Positions 8,802 to 18,291 of a stretch of DNA of 64,000 nt are shown piece after piece (positions within the stretch are counted from its first letter, which is position 1; each line of letters begins with the position of its first letter). The notes beneath the pieces were generated by a model, which was given only the letters and a program-made list of their open reading frames with translations, was not told the DNA's origin and did no database searches. The stretch comes from Paenibacillus curdlanolyticus YK9 (lineage in GTDB: Bacteria > Bacillota > Bacilli > Paenibacillales > Paenibacillaceae). The stretch spans positions 1-64,000 of the forward strand of contig NZ_AEDD01000002.1 of assembly GCF_000179615.1 (NCBI RefSeq), written 5' to 3'. The translations under genes were made by a program, and so were the position numbers.

Positions 8802-9833
8802 ATGGCGCTAATCGATAGAGAGACAAGGCACGCTGCTGAATCCGGCTCCAATGCCAACCGGCAAACACGAGATGCTGCATCGGCTGAAACCGTACTGGCT
8901 GTTCGCGGCGTGACGAAAAAAATTCGCGGTCGCGAGATCATACGCGGCGTTAGCTTTGAAGTGAAAGCGGGCGAAATTTTCGGCTTTCTCGGTCCGAACG
9001 GCTCTGGCAAAACGACAACTATCCGTATGCTCGTTGATCTGATTCGGCCTACTTCAGGCGAAATCGAGATTTGCGGCTTTAATGTCCAGCGCGATCCGGA
9101 AAATGCGCTTCGCCATGTCGGCTGCATCGTAGAAAATCCGGAAATGTACAGCTATTTGACAGGCTGGGAAAACCTTGAGCATTTCGCGAGAATGCAGGCT
9201 GGCATTGATGAAAATCGCATTCGCGAAGTTGTAGAGATCGTAGGAATGGACGGCCGGATTCATGATAAAGTCAAAACCTATTCGCTTGGCATGCGCCAGC
9301 GGCTCGGCATAGCGCAAGCGCTGCTCGGCAACCCGAGGCTGCTTATTTTGGATGAGCCGACGAACGGTCTGGACCCTAAAGGGATCAAGGAGCTGCGCGT
9401 ATTTATCCGATCCTTAGCTGAGCAAGGGCTCAGCTTGTTTATATCAAGCCATTTGCTCAGTGAAATCCAGCTCATGTGCGATCGGGTGGCGATCATTAGC
9501 AAGGGCCAAGTGCTTGCGGTTGGCGAAGTGGACGAGCTGATTTCAAATGCGGGAGCCTATGTGGTATGGCAATTCGAGGATCGAGCTGCCGGACTGCTTG
9601 GACTGCAAAACGAAGCGGACATTGCGATTTTGCCTGAAGATCAGCCGCGGGTCGATGAGACGATTCTTGCCATGCTTCCTGGCGCAATCGTGACAGCGAT
9701 GCCAGTCGAACGAATCCCGACGGTTATTGAGAAATTAGCGCGTGAAGGATTGCGGATCGGCGCTGTTCAGCAGGTTGCGCCTACGCTGGAGGAACTATTC
9801 TTGAACATGACGGAGGGCGATGAGGTTGAGTAA
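8802..9833 (+). CDS. ABC transporter ATP-binding protein
   Basis: 343 residues. Walker A GPNGSGKTT, signature YSLGMRQRLGIAQ, Walker B LLILDEPTNGLDP and an H-loop (SSHLLSE) place it with the DrrA/CcmA-type ATPases that work with ABC-2 permeases. The C-terminal extension of about 100 residues after the ATPase core is typical of this group. It has an N-terminal polar extension of roughly 28 residues before the domain. Start ATG 8802 follows GAGAGGAG. Its last codons overlap the permease gene by 14 bases, so the two form one transporter. Substrate unknown; bacitracin- or lantibiotic-type export and self-protection are common roles in the family. Confidence 0.88.
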   Translation: MALIDRETRHAAESGSNANRQTRDAASAETVLAVRGVTKKIRGREIIRGVSFEVKAGEIFGFLGPNGSGKTTTIRMLVDLIRPTSGEIEICGFNVQRDPENALRHVGCIVENPEMYSYLTGWENLEHFARMQAGIDENRIREVVEIVGMDGRIHDKVKTYSLGMRQRLGIAQALLGNPRLLILDEPTNGLDPKGIKELRVFIRSLAEQGLSLFISSHLLSEIQLMCDRVAIISKGQVLAVGEVDELISNAGAYVVWQFEDRAAGLLGLQNEADIAILPEDQPRVDETILAMLPGAIVTAMPVERIPTVIEKLAREGLRIGAVQQVAPTLEELFLNMTEGDEVE

Positions 9834-10812
9834 TCTGCTGCCGCTAGTGCGCAACGAGACGATGAAGGTGTGGAAGAAAAAACGGTTTCTCGTCGTCGTG
9901 TTGATTTTGCTCGTGCTTATCCCCGTGTTCACCTATGCGCAAATGAAAATGGCAGTCAACAATCGGGAGAAATTCGAAGATTGGCGGTTTCAGCTTCAGC
10001 AAAAAATAACCGATTATCAGAATCAGCTGTCGAGCGATCGGATTCCGGAGGAGTGGAAGCGGTATCGCCGCGTAGCCGTACAGCAGCTGCAATATTATTT
10101 GGATCATGATGTTAATCCTGACGCGCCGAATGCCGTTACATTTACAAGAGGGTTTCTTGACGCTTCGGTAACGATGTTTATTCCGCTGCTCGTATTGGCG
10201 ATTGCATCGGACCTCGTCTCGGGCGAGCGTTCGACCGGCACGATGAAGATGCTGCTGACGAGGCCTGTGCGGCGATGGAAAATATTGCTCAGCAAGCTGA
10301 TCGCGTTAACCTTATACGTATCCTTAACGCTGCTTGCAACCGTGGTGTTATCCTACCTGATCGCAGGGCTTGTTTTCGGTTACGGGGGATGGACATTGCC
10401 CGTATTTACCGGCTTCGTTATTCATGGCGCAGAGCTGGACAGCTCGGCTGTCCATGCCGTGCCGCATTGGCTGTACCTGCTTATGATGTCCGGACTCGTC
10501 TGGGTTTCAGCGATGACGGTTGCTTGCTTGGCGTTAATGGTATCCGTTCTGGTGCGCAGCACGGCCGCAAGCATCGTTACGATGATGGCTGCGATCATTG
10601 CGGGATCGATCCTTGCGACGATGGCATCCTCGTGGCATAGCGCGAAATATATTTTTTCGGTTAACTTGGAATTAAGCAATTATTTGGCAGGCTCGCCGCC
10701 GCCAATCGAAGGCATGAGCTTATCATTTTCGTTAGCCGTACTAGGCGTTTGGACGCTTCTTTCGTTGATCGTTTCGTTCAGCGTCTTTACGAAACAGGAT
10801 ATGTTGAATTAA
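9820..10812 (+). CDS. ABC-2 type permease subunit
   Basis: 330 residues, with a first membrane segment at about 20-40, then a polar external loop of about 80 residues and five further hydrophobic segments. The middle segment SGERSTGTMKMLLTRPVRRWKI is the conserved ABC-2/NatB-type cytoplasmic motif. The ATG at 9820 lies inside the end of the ATPase gene with GGAGGG upstream. It is the membrane partner of the preceding ATPase. Substrate unknown. Confidence 0.85.
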   Translation: MRLSNLLPLVRNETMKVWKKKRFLVVVLILLVLIPVFTYAQMKMAVNNREKFEDWRFQLQQKITDYQNQLSSDRIPEEWKRYRRVAVQQLQYYLDHDVNPDAPNAVTFTRGFLDASVTMFIPLLVLAIASDLVSGERSTGTMKMLLTRPVRRWKILLSKLIALTLYVSLTLLATVVLSYLIAGLVFGYGGWTLPVFTGFVIHGAELDSSAVHAVPHWLYLLMMSGLVWVSAMTVACLALMVSVLVRSTAASIVTMMAAIIAGSILATMASSWHSAKYIFSVNLELSNYLAGSPPPIEGMSLSFSLAVLGVWTLLSLIVSFSVFTKQDMLN

Positions 10813-10814
10813 AA

Positions 10815-10843
10815 TAGACCTCTGACGACAACTTTTTTATAAT
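10815..10843 (+). promoter_or_regulatory. Probable sigma-A promoter for parE-parC
   Basis: TATAAT at 10838-10843 with TAGACC (4 of 6 to TTGACA) 17 bases upstream. The leader to parE also contains the small palindrome GGACATAGATGTCC (10863-10876). Confidence 0.45.
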
Positions 10844-10934
10844 AAATCAATCCATAATAAGCGGACATAGATGTCCAACAGGCTACTGACCCGAGGCATC
10901 AGGGCAGAGGCAACACACATTTAGGGGGGCGCGT

Positions 10935-12908
10935 ATGGCCGAGCAAGTGGATCTGTTCGCGAAGGAATCACCATCCGCCGAACGGAAGTACGACGCGGAC
11001 GATATACAAATACTCGAGGGGCTGACCGCCGTTCGCAAACGGCCGGGCATGTACATCGGGAGCACGAGCAGCTCCGGTCTTCATCACCTCGTTTGGGAAA
11101 TTGTAGATAATGCGGTCGATGAGCATCTGGCAAAGCATTGCTCTGCGATCGATGTGACGATACACAAGGACAACTCGGTTTCCGTTAAGGACAACGGTCG
11201 CGGCATTCCGACAGGCATGCATAAGAGCGGAATCCCAACGCCTCAGGTCGTCTTTACGATGCTGCATGCAGGCGGCAAGTTTGGCGGCGGAGGCTACAAG
11301 AAGTCGGGCGGCCTTCACGGCGTAGGCGCTTCGGTAACGAATGCACTTTCCGAATGGCTTGAAGTTGAGATTTATCGCGACGGCAAAGTTCATAAGCAGC
11401 GGTTTGAATATTGGACGGACGCAGACGGCAAGGAGCATGTCGGCGAGCCGGTAACTGGTCTGACCATCATTGGCAATACCAATCGCACCGGCACGAAGGT
11501 TACCTTCAAGCCGGATGGTCGCGTGTTCCAAAGCGGAACAACGATTAATTTCGACTCGCTCTCCGAGCGGCTTCAGGAGATCGCATTCTTGAATTCGGGA
11601 TTGAAGGTCACGTTGAAGGACGAGCGGAGCGGCAACGAAGTCGTGTTTCATTATGAAGGCGGCGCGAAGCAGTTCGTGCAATTTTTGAATGAAGACAAGA
11701 CGGTTTTGCATGAGGTTGTGCACTTCGCAGCAGAGAAAGACGAGATTGAGGTAGAAATCGCCCTTCAGTACAATGACGGCTATACAGAGACGATTGCTTC
11801 CTTCGTAAACTCCATCCCGACGCGCGGCGGCGGTACGCATGAGACGGGTTTTAAGACAGCCTACACTCGTATCATGAATGATTATGCCCGCAAGAACGCG
11901 CTGCTTAAGGAGAAAGATAAGAACCTTGAGGGCAACGATCTGCGCGAAGGCATGATGGTTGTCATTAATATCAAAATGTCCGAGGTCGAATTCGTCGGCC
12001 AAACGAAGGATCAGCTTGGCAGCGCATCAGCGCGCAGTGCGGTAGACGCTGTTGTAACGGACAAAATGGCGGTATTCCTGGAGGAAAATCCGCAGGCCGC
12101 ACAAATGCTGATGAAGAAAGCGATTCAAGCGTCCAAAGCGCGCGAAGCGGCTCGCAAAGCGCGAGAGGAAATTCGCTCGGGCAAGAAAAAGAGCGAAAGC
12201 TCGAACCTTGGCGGAAAGCTGACGCCTGCCCAATCCAAGGATATTGCACGCAACGAATTGTTCATCGTGGAAGGCGACTCGGCAGGCGGATCGGCGAAGC
12301 AAGGCCGCGATTCCAAGCATCAGGCTATTTTGCCGTTGAAGGGCAAGCCGATGAATCCGGAGAAAGCGAAGCTGCTGGACATTCTTAAGAATGATGAGTA
12401 CAAAGCGATCATTGCTGCTATTGGCGCAGGCGTAGGTCCTGAGTTTGATGGCGAGGAGTGCAACTATAACAAAATTATTATTATGACCGATGCCGATACG
12501 GACGGCGCGCACATTCAAGTGCTGCTCCTGACGTTCTTCTACCGGTATATGAAGCCGTTAATCGATGCTGGCAAGGTATATATCGCGCAGCCTCCGCTTT
12601 ACAAGCTGACACGCAAGTCAGGCAAGCTGGAGACGGTTCGGTATGCCTGGACGGACGAACAGCTTCAGAACTATTTGAAGGAATTCGGGAAAAACTATGA
12701 GCTGCAGCGGTACAAAGGCCTCGGCGAGATGAACCCGGACCAGCTGTGGGAAACGACAATGAATCCGGAAACACGCACGCTGCTGCAGGTTCAGATTGAA
12801 GACGCAGCGAAGGCGGAACGTCGTGTGTCGACGCTGATGGGCGATAAGGTCGATCCGCGGAAGCGGTGGATTATCGACAATGTCGATTTCACCGAATACG
12901 AGGAGTAG
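10935..12908 (+). CDS. parE: DNA topoisomerase IV subunit B
   Basis: 657 residues, ATPase subunit of topoisomerase IV, which decatenates daughter chromosomes. The GHKL ATPase motifs are present: EIVDNAVDEH, KDNGRGIPTG and GLHGVGASVTNALS. The TOPRIM region has ELFIVEGDSAGGSAKQGRD and the metal-binding DADTDGAH. The opening (RPGMYIGSTSSSGLHHLV), the length and the pairing with a ParC-type gene favour ParE over GyrB. The ATG at 10935 follows TTAGGGGGG. parC follows after 12 bases. Confidence 0.92.
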   Translation: MAEQVDLFAKESPSAERKYDADDIQILEGLTAVRKRPGMYIGSTSSSGLHHLVWEIVDNAVDEHLAKHCSAIDVTIHKDNSVSVKDNGRGIPTGMHKSGIPTPQVVFTMLHAGGKFGGGGYKKSGGLHGVGASVTNALSEWLEVEIYRDGKVHKQRFEYWTDADGKEHVGEPVTGLTIIGNTNRTGTKVTFKPDGRVFQSGTTINFDSLSERLQEIAFLNSGLKVTLKDERSGNEVVFHYEGGAKQFVQFLNEDKTVLHEVVHFAAEKDEIEVEIALQYNDGYTETIASFVNSIPTRGGGTHETGFKTAYTRIMNDYARKNALLKEKDKNLEGNDLREGMMVVINIKMSEVEFVGQTKDQLGSASARSAVDAVVTDKMAVFLEENPQAAQMLMKKAIQASKAREAARKAREEIRSGKKKSESSNLGGKLTPAQSKDIARNELFIVEGDSAGGSAKQGRDSKHQAILPLKGKPMNPEKAKLLDILKNDEYKAIIAAIGAGVGPEFDGEECNYNKIIIMTDADTDGAHIQVLLLTFFYRYMKPLIDAGKVYIAQPPLYKLTRKSGKLETVRYAWTDEQLQNYLKEFGKNYELQRYKGLGEMNPDQLWETTMNPETRTLLQVQIEDAAKAERRVSTLMGDKVDPRKRWIIDNVDFTEYEE

Positions 12909-12920
12909 GAGGACAGATCA

Positions 12921-15365
12921 ATGGGTATGCTGGAACAGTTTTTACCGGCTTTTCTCGAAGAGGTCGTAGGCGACCGATTCGGGCGGTATTCTAAATATAT
13001 TATTCAAGATCGCGCGATCCCTGATGTTCGCGACGGATTAAAGCCGGTCCAACGGCGCATCCTGTATGCCATGTACGATTCGGGCAATACGCCGGACAAG
13101 CCATACCGCAAATCGGCTAAAACCGTCGGCGACGTCATGGGTAACTACCATCCGCATGGCGATTCCTCGATTTATGAGGGCATGGTCCGGATGGCGCAGC
13201 CTTGGAAAATGGGCCATATGCTCGTCGACGGCCATGGCAACTGGGGCTCGCAGGATGATGATCCGCCAGCTGCGATGCGGTATACAGAGGCAAGGCTGTC
13301 AACGATCGCGATGGAGCTGCTCCGTGATATCGATAAGCGGACGGTGCCGTTCAAGGACAACTTCGACAACACGACGAAGGAGCCAGTCGTCCTGCCGTCG
13401 CGTTATCCGAACTTGCTCGTGAACGGCGTCAGCGGCATTTCCGCTGGTTTTGCGACGGAAATTCCTCCGCATAACCTTCGTGAAATCATTGATGCATGCT
13501 TCGCGTTAATGGCGAACCCTTCGATGACTGTTGCTGAGCTGATGACGATCGTTAGAGGGCCGGATTTCCCTACGGGCGGTACGATCATGGGCGAGGAAGG
13601 AATCCGGGAAGCCTACGCTTCGGGCAAAGGCAGAATCTATATTCGTTCCAAAGCTGAGATTGAGGACGTTCGCGGCGGCAAGCAGCAAATTGTCATTACC
13701 GAGATTCCATACCAAGTGGTCAAGTCGCGCCTGGTTACGGCGATGGAGACGATACGCCTAGAGAAGCGCGTCGAGGGCATTGCCGAAGTGCGAGACGAGA
13801 GCGGGCGCAACGGATTGCGCATTGTCGTCGAGCTGAAGAAGGACGCTGACGCGCAAGGCATTCTTGCTTATCTGTTCAAGAAGACGGATCTGCAAGTGAC
13901 GTTTAACTTCAATATGGTCGCGATCGTTAATAAAGCGCCTAGGCAGCTTGGCTTGAAGGAAATGCTCGCAGCTTATATCGATCACCAGAAAGAAGTTGTG
14001 ACCAATCGAACGCGGTTCGACTTGGAGAAAGCGGAAGACCGTGCCCATGTGTTAGAGGGACTCGTGAAGGCGCTTAACTTGTTGGATGAGATTATCGCAA
14101 CGATTAAAGCGTCTAAAAACCGCCAAGATGCGCAAAACAACCTCGTTTCGAAGTTCGGCTTTACGGAAAGGCAAGCGGATGCGATTTTGACGCTCCAGCT
14201 TTATCGTTTAACGAATCTCGAAATTACGCAGCTTGAGAAAGAACTGCTGGAGACGCAGAAGCGTATCGCTTATTTGCAAAGCATTCTCGCAAGCGAGAAG
14301 AAGCTGCTGAGCGTCATTCGCGAGGAAATGCTCGAAATCCGGACGAAGTTCGGGATCGATCGCCGTTCGGATATCCGCGGCGAGGTCGAAGAGCTGAAGG
14401 TGAACCTCGAAGTCATGGTGCAGTCCGAGGACGTGCTCTTGACGGTGAGCCGAGAGGGCTATATCAAACGGACGACGATGCTGTCCTATACCCGCTCAGG
14501 CGGCGAATTGGAAAGCGCAGGCGTGAAGGACGGCGATGTCGTCCGACATCTTTTGAGCGTCAACACGATCGACAGCTTGCTGCTCTTCACGAAGAAAGGC
14601 CAGTATTTCGTGCTGCCTGTCCATCAAGTTCCAGAGTTCAAATGGAAAGACAACGGCACGGCGCTCGTTAATGTCATTCCGCTGTCCAAGGAGGATAGCG
14701 TCATTGGCATCGTGCCGATTCGCGACTTTGATCAGGCTAGCGCTTCTTTATTGTTCATTACGAAGCGTGGGCAGGTGAAACGAACGGAGCTTAAGGAATA
14801 CAAGTCGAATCGTTCGACGGCAATTGCAGCTTGCAAGGTCGGCGATGGCGATGAAGTGATTGCTGTGCTGGAGAGCAATAGCAATCAGGAATTGCTGCTA
14901 GTCAGCCGGCAAGGGATGGCGATTCGCTTCCCTGAGACAGAGGTCAACCCGATGGGCCGTGTTGCGGCTGGCGTGAGAGGGATGCAGCTGAAGGACGATG
15001 ATGAAATCGTTGGCTGCGCGCTTGTTGCGAACGATGAAGGGGAGGTGCTTGTCCTGTCCGATCTGGGCTATGGCAAACGCTCCTTGTTGGCTGAATATCC
15101 GATCCAGGGCCGTGGCGGCAAAGGAATCGCGACATTCGAGTTTAAAGAAGGCAAGCGTGTTAAACCTAACGGGAATGGCTTAACGGGTGCTGTTTATTGC
15201 AAAGAAGAGAAGTCATTGATTCTTATTGCGGCGAGCGGCGCCACATGGACACTTCCAACGGATAAAACACCAATCGACGAACGTCGTTCGATAGGCAAGC
15301 CGCTCGTCACACTGGATAAGAACGATCTCATCACAGAATGCTTCACTCGTCTCGTCTCAATTTAA
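12921..15365 (+). CDS. parC: DNA topoisomerase IV subunit A
   Basis: 814-residue cleavage subunit. The quinolone-resistance region is [18 protein letters not shown], with the Ser-Ser-x-x-Glu positions unmutated. The catalytic Tyr lies in [11 protein letters not shown]. The C-terminal half contains several beta-pinwheel repeats (for example [29 protein letters not shown] and GYGKRS), which carry DNA-wrapping activity. It starts at ATG 12921 after AGGAGGA and is co-transcribed with parE. Only one base separates its stop from the stop of the convergent small gene. Confidence 0.92.
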   Translation: MGMLEQFLPAFLEEVVGDRFGRYSKYIIQDRAIPDVRDGLKPVQRRILYAMYDSGNTPDKPYRKSAKTVGDVMGNYHPHGDSSIYEGMVRMAQPWKMGHMLVDGHGNWGSQDDDPPAAMRYTEARLSTIAMELLRDIDKRTVPFKDNFDNTTKEPVVLPSRYPNLLVNGVSGISAGFATEIPPHNLREIIDACFALMANPSMTVAELMTIVRGPDFPTGGTIMGEEGIREAYASGKGRIYIRSKAEIEDVRGGKQQIVITEIPYQVVKSRLVTAMETIRLEKRVEGIAEVRDESGRNGLRIVVELKKDADAQGILAYLFKKTDLQVTFNFNMVAIVNKAPRQLGLKEMLAAYIDHQKEVVTNRTRFDLEKAEDRAHVLEGLVKALNLLDEIIATIKASKNRQDAQNNLVSKFGFTERQADAILTLQLYRLTNLEITQLEKELLETQKRIAYLQSILASEKKLLSVIREEMLEIRTKFGIDRRSDIRGEVEELKVNLEVMVQSEDVLLTVSREGYIKRTTMLSYTRSGGELESAGVKDGDVVRHLLSVNTIDSLLLFTKKGQYFVLPVHQVPEFKWKDNGTALVNVIPLSKEDSVIGIVPIRDFDQASASLLFITKRGQVKRTELKEYKSNRSTAIAACKVGDGDEVIAVLESNSNQELLLVSRQGMAIRFPETEVNPMGRVAAGVRGMQLKDDDEIVGCALVANDEGEVLVLSDLGYGKRSLLAEYPIQGRGGKGIATFEFKEGKRVKPNGNGLTGAVYCKEEKSLILIAASGATWTLPTDKTPIDERRSIGKPLVTLDKNDLITECFTRLVSI

Positions 15366-15366
15366 T

Positions 15367-15534
15367 TTAATCATAAGGCAGATGAGGCGGTTCAATACGC
15401 TCCATCACTTCTACTAGCGCTTCCAGAAGGACCCACAATGGCACCGGATCGTCCGGGTTATTTAACCATTGTGGGTCTTTCATTATGCCGTACGCGCGAA
15501 CTTTCCTCATGATTTCCGCTTTCCGATCATCCAT
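15367..15534 (-). CDS. Small conserved-looking protein of unknown function
   Basis: 55 residues from ATG 15534, starting MDDRKAEIMRKVRAYG, with an acidic, proline-containing C-terminus (MERIEPPHLPYD). The AAGGAGG site lies 11 bases upstream of this ATG; a longer in-frame reading to 15651 lacks a ribosome site. No known domain recognised. It is convergent with parC and nearly touches it. Confidence 0.55.
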   Translation of the reverse strand: MDDRKAEIMRKVRAYGIMKDPQWLNNPDDPVPLWVLLEALVEVMERIEPPHLPYD

Positions 15535-15750
15535 TGCGTAGTCAACCTCCTTCGAGCTGCTAAGCTGCTGGCGTCTTCCTACAAGAACGTACAAGTTATT
15601 TTGTCGTAGACGCAACAAATTTCCGCAACGAAGCCGCATCTGCCTTGCCACGAATCATTGTATGTCTAATCCTGTCATTGCGTTCTCGACTTTCGTCGAT
15701 TAATGACTCAAATTATTAAGTTGATTAACCTTTTATTCGACATTTTGAAC

Positions 15751-15759
15751 TGGTATAAT
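15751..15759 (+). promoter_or_regulatory. Extended -10 promoter for MarR gene
   Basis: TGGTATAAT (extended -10). No good -35 is visible at 17 bases. A candidate ATG at 15758 overlaps this -10, which supports the later start at 15800. Confidence 0.55.
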
Positions 15760-15799
15760 GAGGAATAGCAGGAATACAGTCAGGAAGCGGGGTAAGACG

Positions 15800-16231
15800 A
15801 TGATTTCTGAAGATTTTGCTCGATTGTGGATGAAATTAACGAGAGAGTGGAAGTTGCATTTGGAAGAAGCGTTGGCACCGAGCTTAACGGAAGGGCAACT
15901 TAATGTGCTGGAGCTGCTCCAGCAATATCAGCCGATGAAGCCGTCAGATTTGCTGCAATATTTGGAAACGACGCCGGCAGCCATTACGACGCTGCTTGAT
16001 CGAATGGAGCGTAATGGACTAATCATCCGAAATCGCGACGACGCCGATCGGCGTATCGTATGGGTGACGATGACGACCAAAGGTGAACAGGAATGCAGTA
16101 GAGGGGTCGAAGCACGTTCAGCGTTTATTAGCACTGCGCTAAATCGACTATCGTCCCATAACCAGCAGCATCTTGTCTACTTGTTGGGTAAAGTGACGAA
16201 CGCGCCTGAGCCTATCAGCCGCACATCCTAG
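15800..16231 (+). CDS. MarR-family transcriptional regulator
   Basis: 143 residues. The winged-helix core is clear: PSDLLQYLETTPAAITTLLDRMERNGLI is the recognition region, followed by the wing RNRDDADRRIVWVTMTTKG. MarR dimers usually repress their own gene or nearby stress or efflux genes. No obvious target gene lies next to it, as parE-parC are convergent through the small gene upstream. Start ATG 15800 is downstream of the promoter and preceded by GGAAGCGGGG. Confidence 0.85.
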   Translation: MISEDFARLWMKLTREWKLHLEEALAPSLTEGQLNVLELLQQYQPMKPSDLLQYLETTPAAITTLLDRMERNGLIIRNRDDADRRIVWVTMTTKGEQECSRGVEARSAFISTALNRLSSHNQQHLVYLLGKVTNAPEPISRTS

Positions 16232-16290
16232 ACGCTGCCATTCATACACACGTTCAATCAGACTGATTAACGCATATATGGAGTAGACGA

Positions 16291-16334
16291 AAAGGATGTC
16301 CCGAGAGCGTAAACTTGAGGACATCCTTCTTTCA
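16291..16334 (+). terminator. Intrinsic terminator after MarR gene
   Basis: AAAGGATGTCC / GGACATCCTT stem followed by a T-rich tail (CTTTC). Confidence 0.7.
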
Positions 16335-16346
16335 TTAATGATCCAA

Positions 16347-16409
16347 AAAGAAACCGTTCCTTGGTAAATGGGAGCTTACTCAGCCATTTACTTGAGGAAC
16401 GGTTTCTTT
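16347..16409. terminator. Long perfect hairpin, probably bidirectional terminator
   Basis: 15-bp perfect arms AAAGAAACCGTTCCT / AGGAACGGTTTCTTT, with an inner AAATGG/CCATTT stem. A- and T-rich flanks on both sides fit termination in either direction. Confidence 0.6.
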
Positions 16410-16439
16410 AGCGCGAAGCGTCTTTAATTCTGAGGCATC

Positions 16440-16622
16440 TAACGGACTCAGGGGCCCTTATATGACCGGAATCAGCCCTATTTTGGTTGTAACGGACCGT
16501 ACAGCCGCTATTTGACCAATAACGACCCGACTAAGCATTAAAAGGCTCAAATAACGTCTTTCGGGTCCGTTACAGTTTTAAATGGCGCGTACGGAGTGGA
16601 TTAGCGTCACTGTGGTCCGTTA
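16440..16622 (+). repeat. Dispersed intergenic element, family B, copy 1
   Basis: Two direct modules TAACGGACYC... start at 16440 and 16490, and two inverted modules ...GGTCCGTTA end at 16572 and 16622. The spacing is 50 bases in each pair. 54247-54428 has the same four modules at the same spacing. The full length is 183 bp, with terminal inverted repeats beginning TAACGGAC. No ORF or transposase lies inside. It sits between converging genes. Confidence 0.82.
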
Positions 16623-16636
16623 AAATGCGCTTGCCG

Positions 16637-17413
16637 TTATAAAAAGCGTGTACCCGCACGTTCCAAATCGTCTGCGTTCCAGCGAGACCAGCCTGTTAGG
16701 TTGGGATCCGGAATGGAACGAAACGTCAACATTTCCTTGGTGACTGGATGGGGGATCGTAACCGATGTCGACCACAGCAGGACGGTGCCATGCGAAGCGT
16801 GGCGTTTGTCATTGCCGGAGGCAGCCGGTGCGCCATATTTTGCGTCGCCGTAGAGCGGGCAGCCGATGGCAGCCATTTGCGCACGGATTTGATGGGAACG
16901 CCCTGTATGCAGCTTGACGGCTACAAGCGAGAGATTGCCGATTCGGTCCATCACAGCATAATCAAGCACGGCTTCCTTCGCATCGGCTACTGGACGATCG
17001 AACGTCTCCGATACATTGCGTTTGTTATCCTTGCGCATATAGTGCTTCAGCGTCCCGTAAGGCTGTGCTGGCGTGCCGTGAACGATCGCCATGTAGGTTT
17101 TACCAAACACGCGGCTTCGCACCGTCTCAGATAGCCTGGAGGCCGCCTTGGACGTCTTGGCGAATACCATCGCGCCGCCAACCGGCCGATCAAGACGGTG
17201 AACAAGCCCGAGAAACACGTTGCCAGGCTTGTTATGCCGCTCCTTGAGATCTTCCTTCAACAGCGTCAGCATGTCCGGGTCGCCTGAATCGTCCTCTTGT
17301 GAAGGAACGCCGGGCGGCTTAACAACGACTAGCAAATGATTGTCCTCGAAGAGGACCGGAATGCGCGAGCCAACAGACGCTGCTCGCGATTCCGGCTGGT
17401 TGCCGTCGATCAT
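16637..17413 (-). CDS. RluA-family pseudouridine synthase
   Basis: 258 residues. Converts uridine to pseudouridine in rRNA or tRNA. The catalytic motif is VHRLDRPVGG (Asp nucleophile), with the substrate loop LHTGRSHQIRAQMA and the start motif ILFEDNHLLVVVKPPG-like. No S4 domain is present, so it resembles the short RluA/YhcT-type members. The ATG at 17413 forms an ATGA overlap with the stop of the methyltransferase gene; a longer reading to 17494 would overlap that gene by 85 bases. Both probably modify RNA and are co-transcribed with the response regulator. Exact target unknown. Confidence 0.85.
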   Translation of the reverse strand: MIDGNQPESRAASVGSRIPVLFEDNHLLVVVKPPGVPSQEDDSGDPDMLTLLKEDLKERHNKPGNVFLGLVHRLDRPVGGAMVFAKTSKAASRLSETVRSRVFGKTYMAIVHGTPAQPYGTLKHYMRKDNKRNVSETFDRPVADAKEAVLDYAVMDRIGNLSLVAVKLHTGRSHQIRAQMAAIGCPLYGDAKYGAPAASGNDKRHASHGTVLLWSTSVTIPHPVTKEMLTFRSIPDPNLTGWSRWNADDLERAGTRFL

Positions 17414-18291
17414 TCGCCGGATTCCCAGCGGCCCAGAATGCCGCAAGGCAGATTCAGTCCCGATCCGGAAATCGGCAATCCGATTTCGCCGCAATGGATT
17501 TGGCCGCCGAATTTACGCCCTACCGTCATTTGCAAAATGTTATGCAGGACAGAAGGCGAGATGCCTGTCGTGTAGGAGTTAATCAAGACGAACAAAGGCT
17601 TGTCCGACAATATTGTCATACAAAGCTCGAGGAACGGATACAGGTTTTCTTCCAGCTTCCAGGTTTCTCCGTTGGTGCCGCGGCCGTAGGAAGGCGGGTC
17701 CATAATGATCGCCTCATATTGGCGTTCACGGCGCTGCTCGCGCTGTACGAATTTGAACACATCGTCCGTGATATAACGGATTGGAGCATCCTGCAGGCCA
17801 GACAGCTCGGCATTTTCTTTGCACCACTGCACCATGCCTTTGGCGGCGTCGACGTGTACGACATCAGCGCCTGCTGCTGCACAAGCGACAGTAGCTCCGC
17901 CCGTATAACCGAACAGATTAAGCACGCGGATCGGACGATTCGCGCTTTTGATTCGGTCCATCATCCACTGCCAGTTGACCGCTTGCTCAGGGAACAGTCC
18001 CGTATGCTTGAAGTTCGTTGGGCGAATATGAAATGAAAGGGGACCGTACGAGACGGTCCACCGGTCAGGAAGCTTCGTGCGATATTCCCATTGTCCGCCG
18101 CCGGAGCTGCTCCGGTGGTAATGTCCGTCTGCTGTTTTCCATTGCTGCGTTTCTTTGGCGATCGGCCAAATGATTTGGGGATCAGGCCGGCGCAAAATAT
18201 ATTTGCCCCAGCGTTCCAGCTTATCGCCGTCCCCTGTGTCTAAAAGTTCGTAGTCATTCCAGTTGTTAGCGATGTACATGCGGTAATTCAT
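17410..18291 (-). CDS. Class I SAM-dependent rRNA methyltransferase (RlmI/RlmK-like)
   Basis: 293 residues. The SAM-binding motif VLNLFGYTGGATVACAAAGA and the catalytic DPPSYGRG belong to the RlmI/RlmK C-terminal methyltransferase family (23S rRNA cytosine or guanine methylation). The preceding segment NFKHTGLFPEQ is conserved in this family. No PUA domain is present. Start ATG 18291 is preceded by GAGG six bases upstream. It overlaps the end of the response-regulator gene by 26 bases. Target nucleotide unknown. Confidence 0.82.
   Translation of the reverse strand: MNYRMYIANNWNDYELLDTGDGDKLERWGKYILRRPDPQIIWPIAKETQQWKTADGHYHRSSSGGGQWEYRTKLPDRWTVSYGPLSFHIRPTNFKHTGLFPEQAVNWQWMMDRIKSANRPIRVLNLFGYTGGATVACAAAGADVVHVDAAKGMVQWCKENAELSGLQDAPIRYITDDVFKFVQREQRRERQYEAIIMDPPSYGRGTNGETWKLEENLYPFLELCMTILSDKPLFVLINSYTTGISPSVLHNILQMTVGRKFGGQIHCGEIGLPISGSGLNLPCGILGRWESGE

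Noticed and set aside
10968-12002. 344-codon minus-strand ORF opposite parE
   Set aside because: Antisense shadow of a conserved gene, no ribosome site or recognisable domain.
16440-16622. Possible CRISPR or tandem-repeat array
   Set aside because: Only four modules, two in each orientation, with non-spacer-like linkers and no cas genes.
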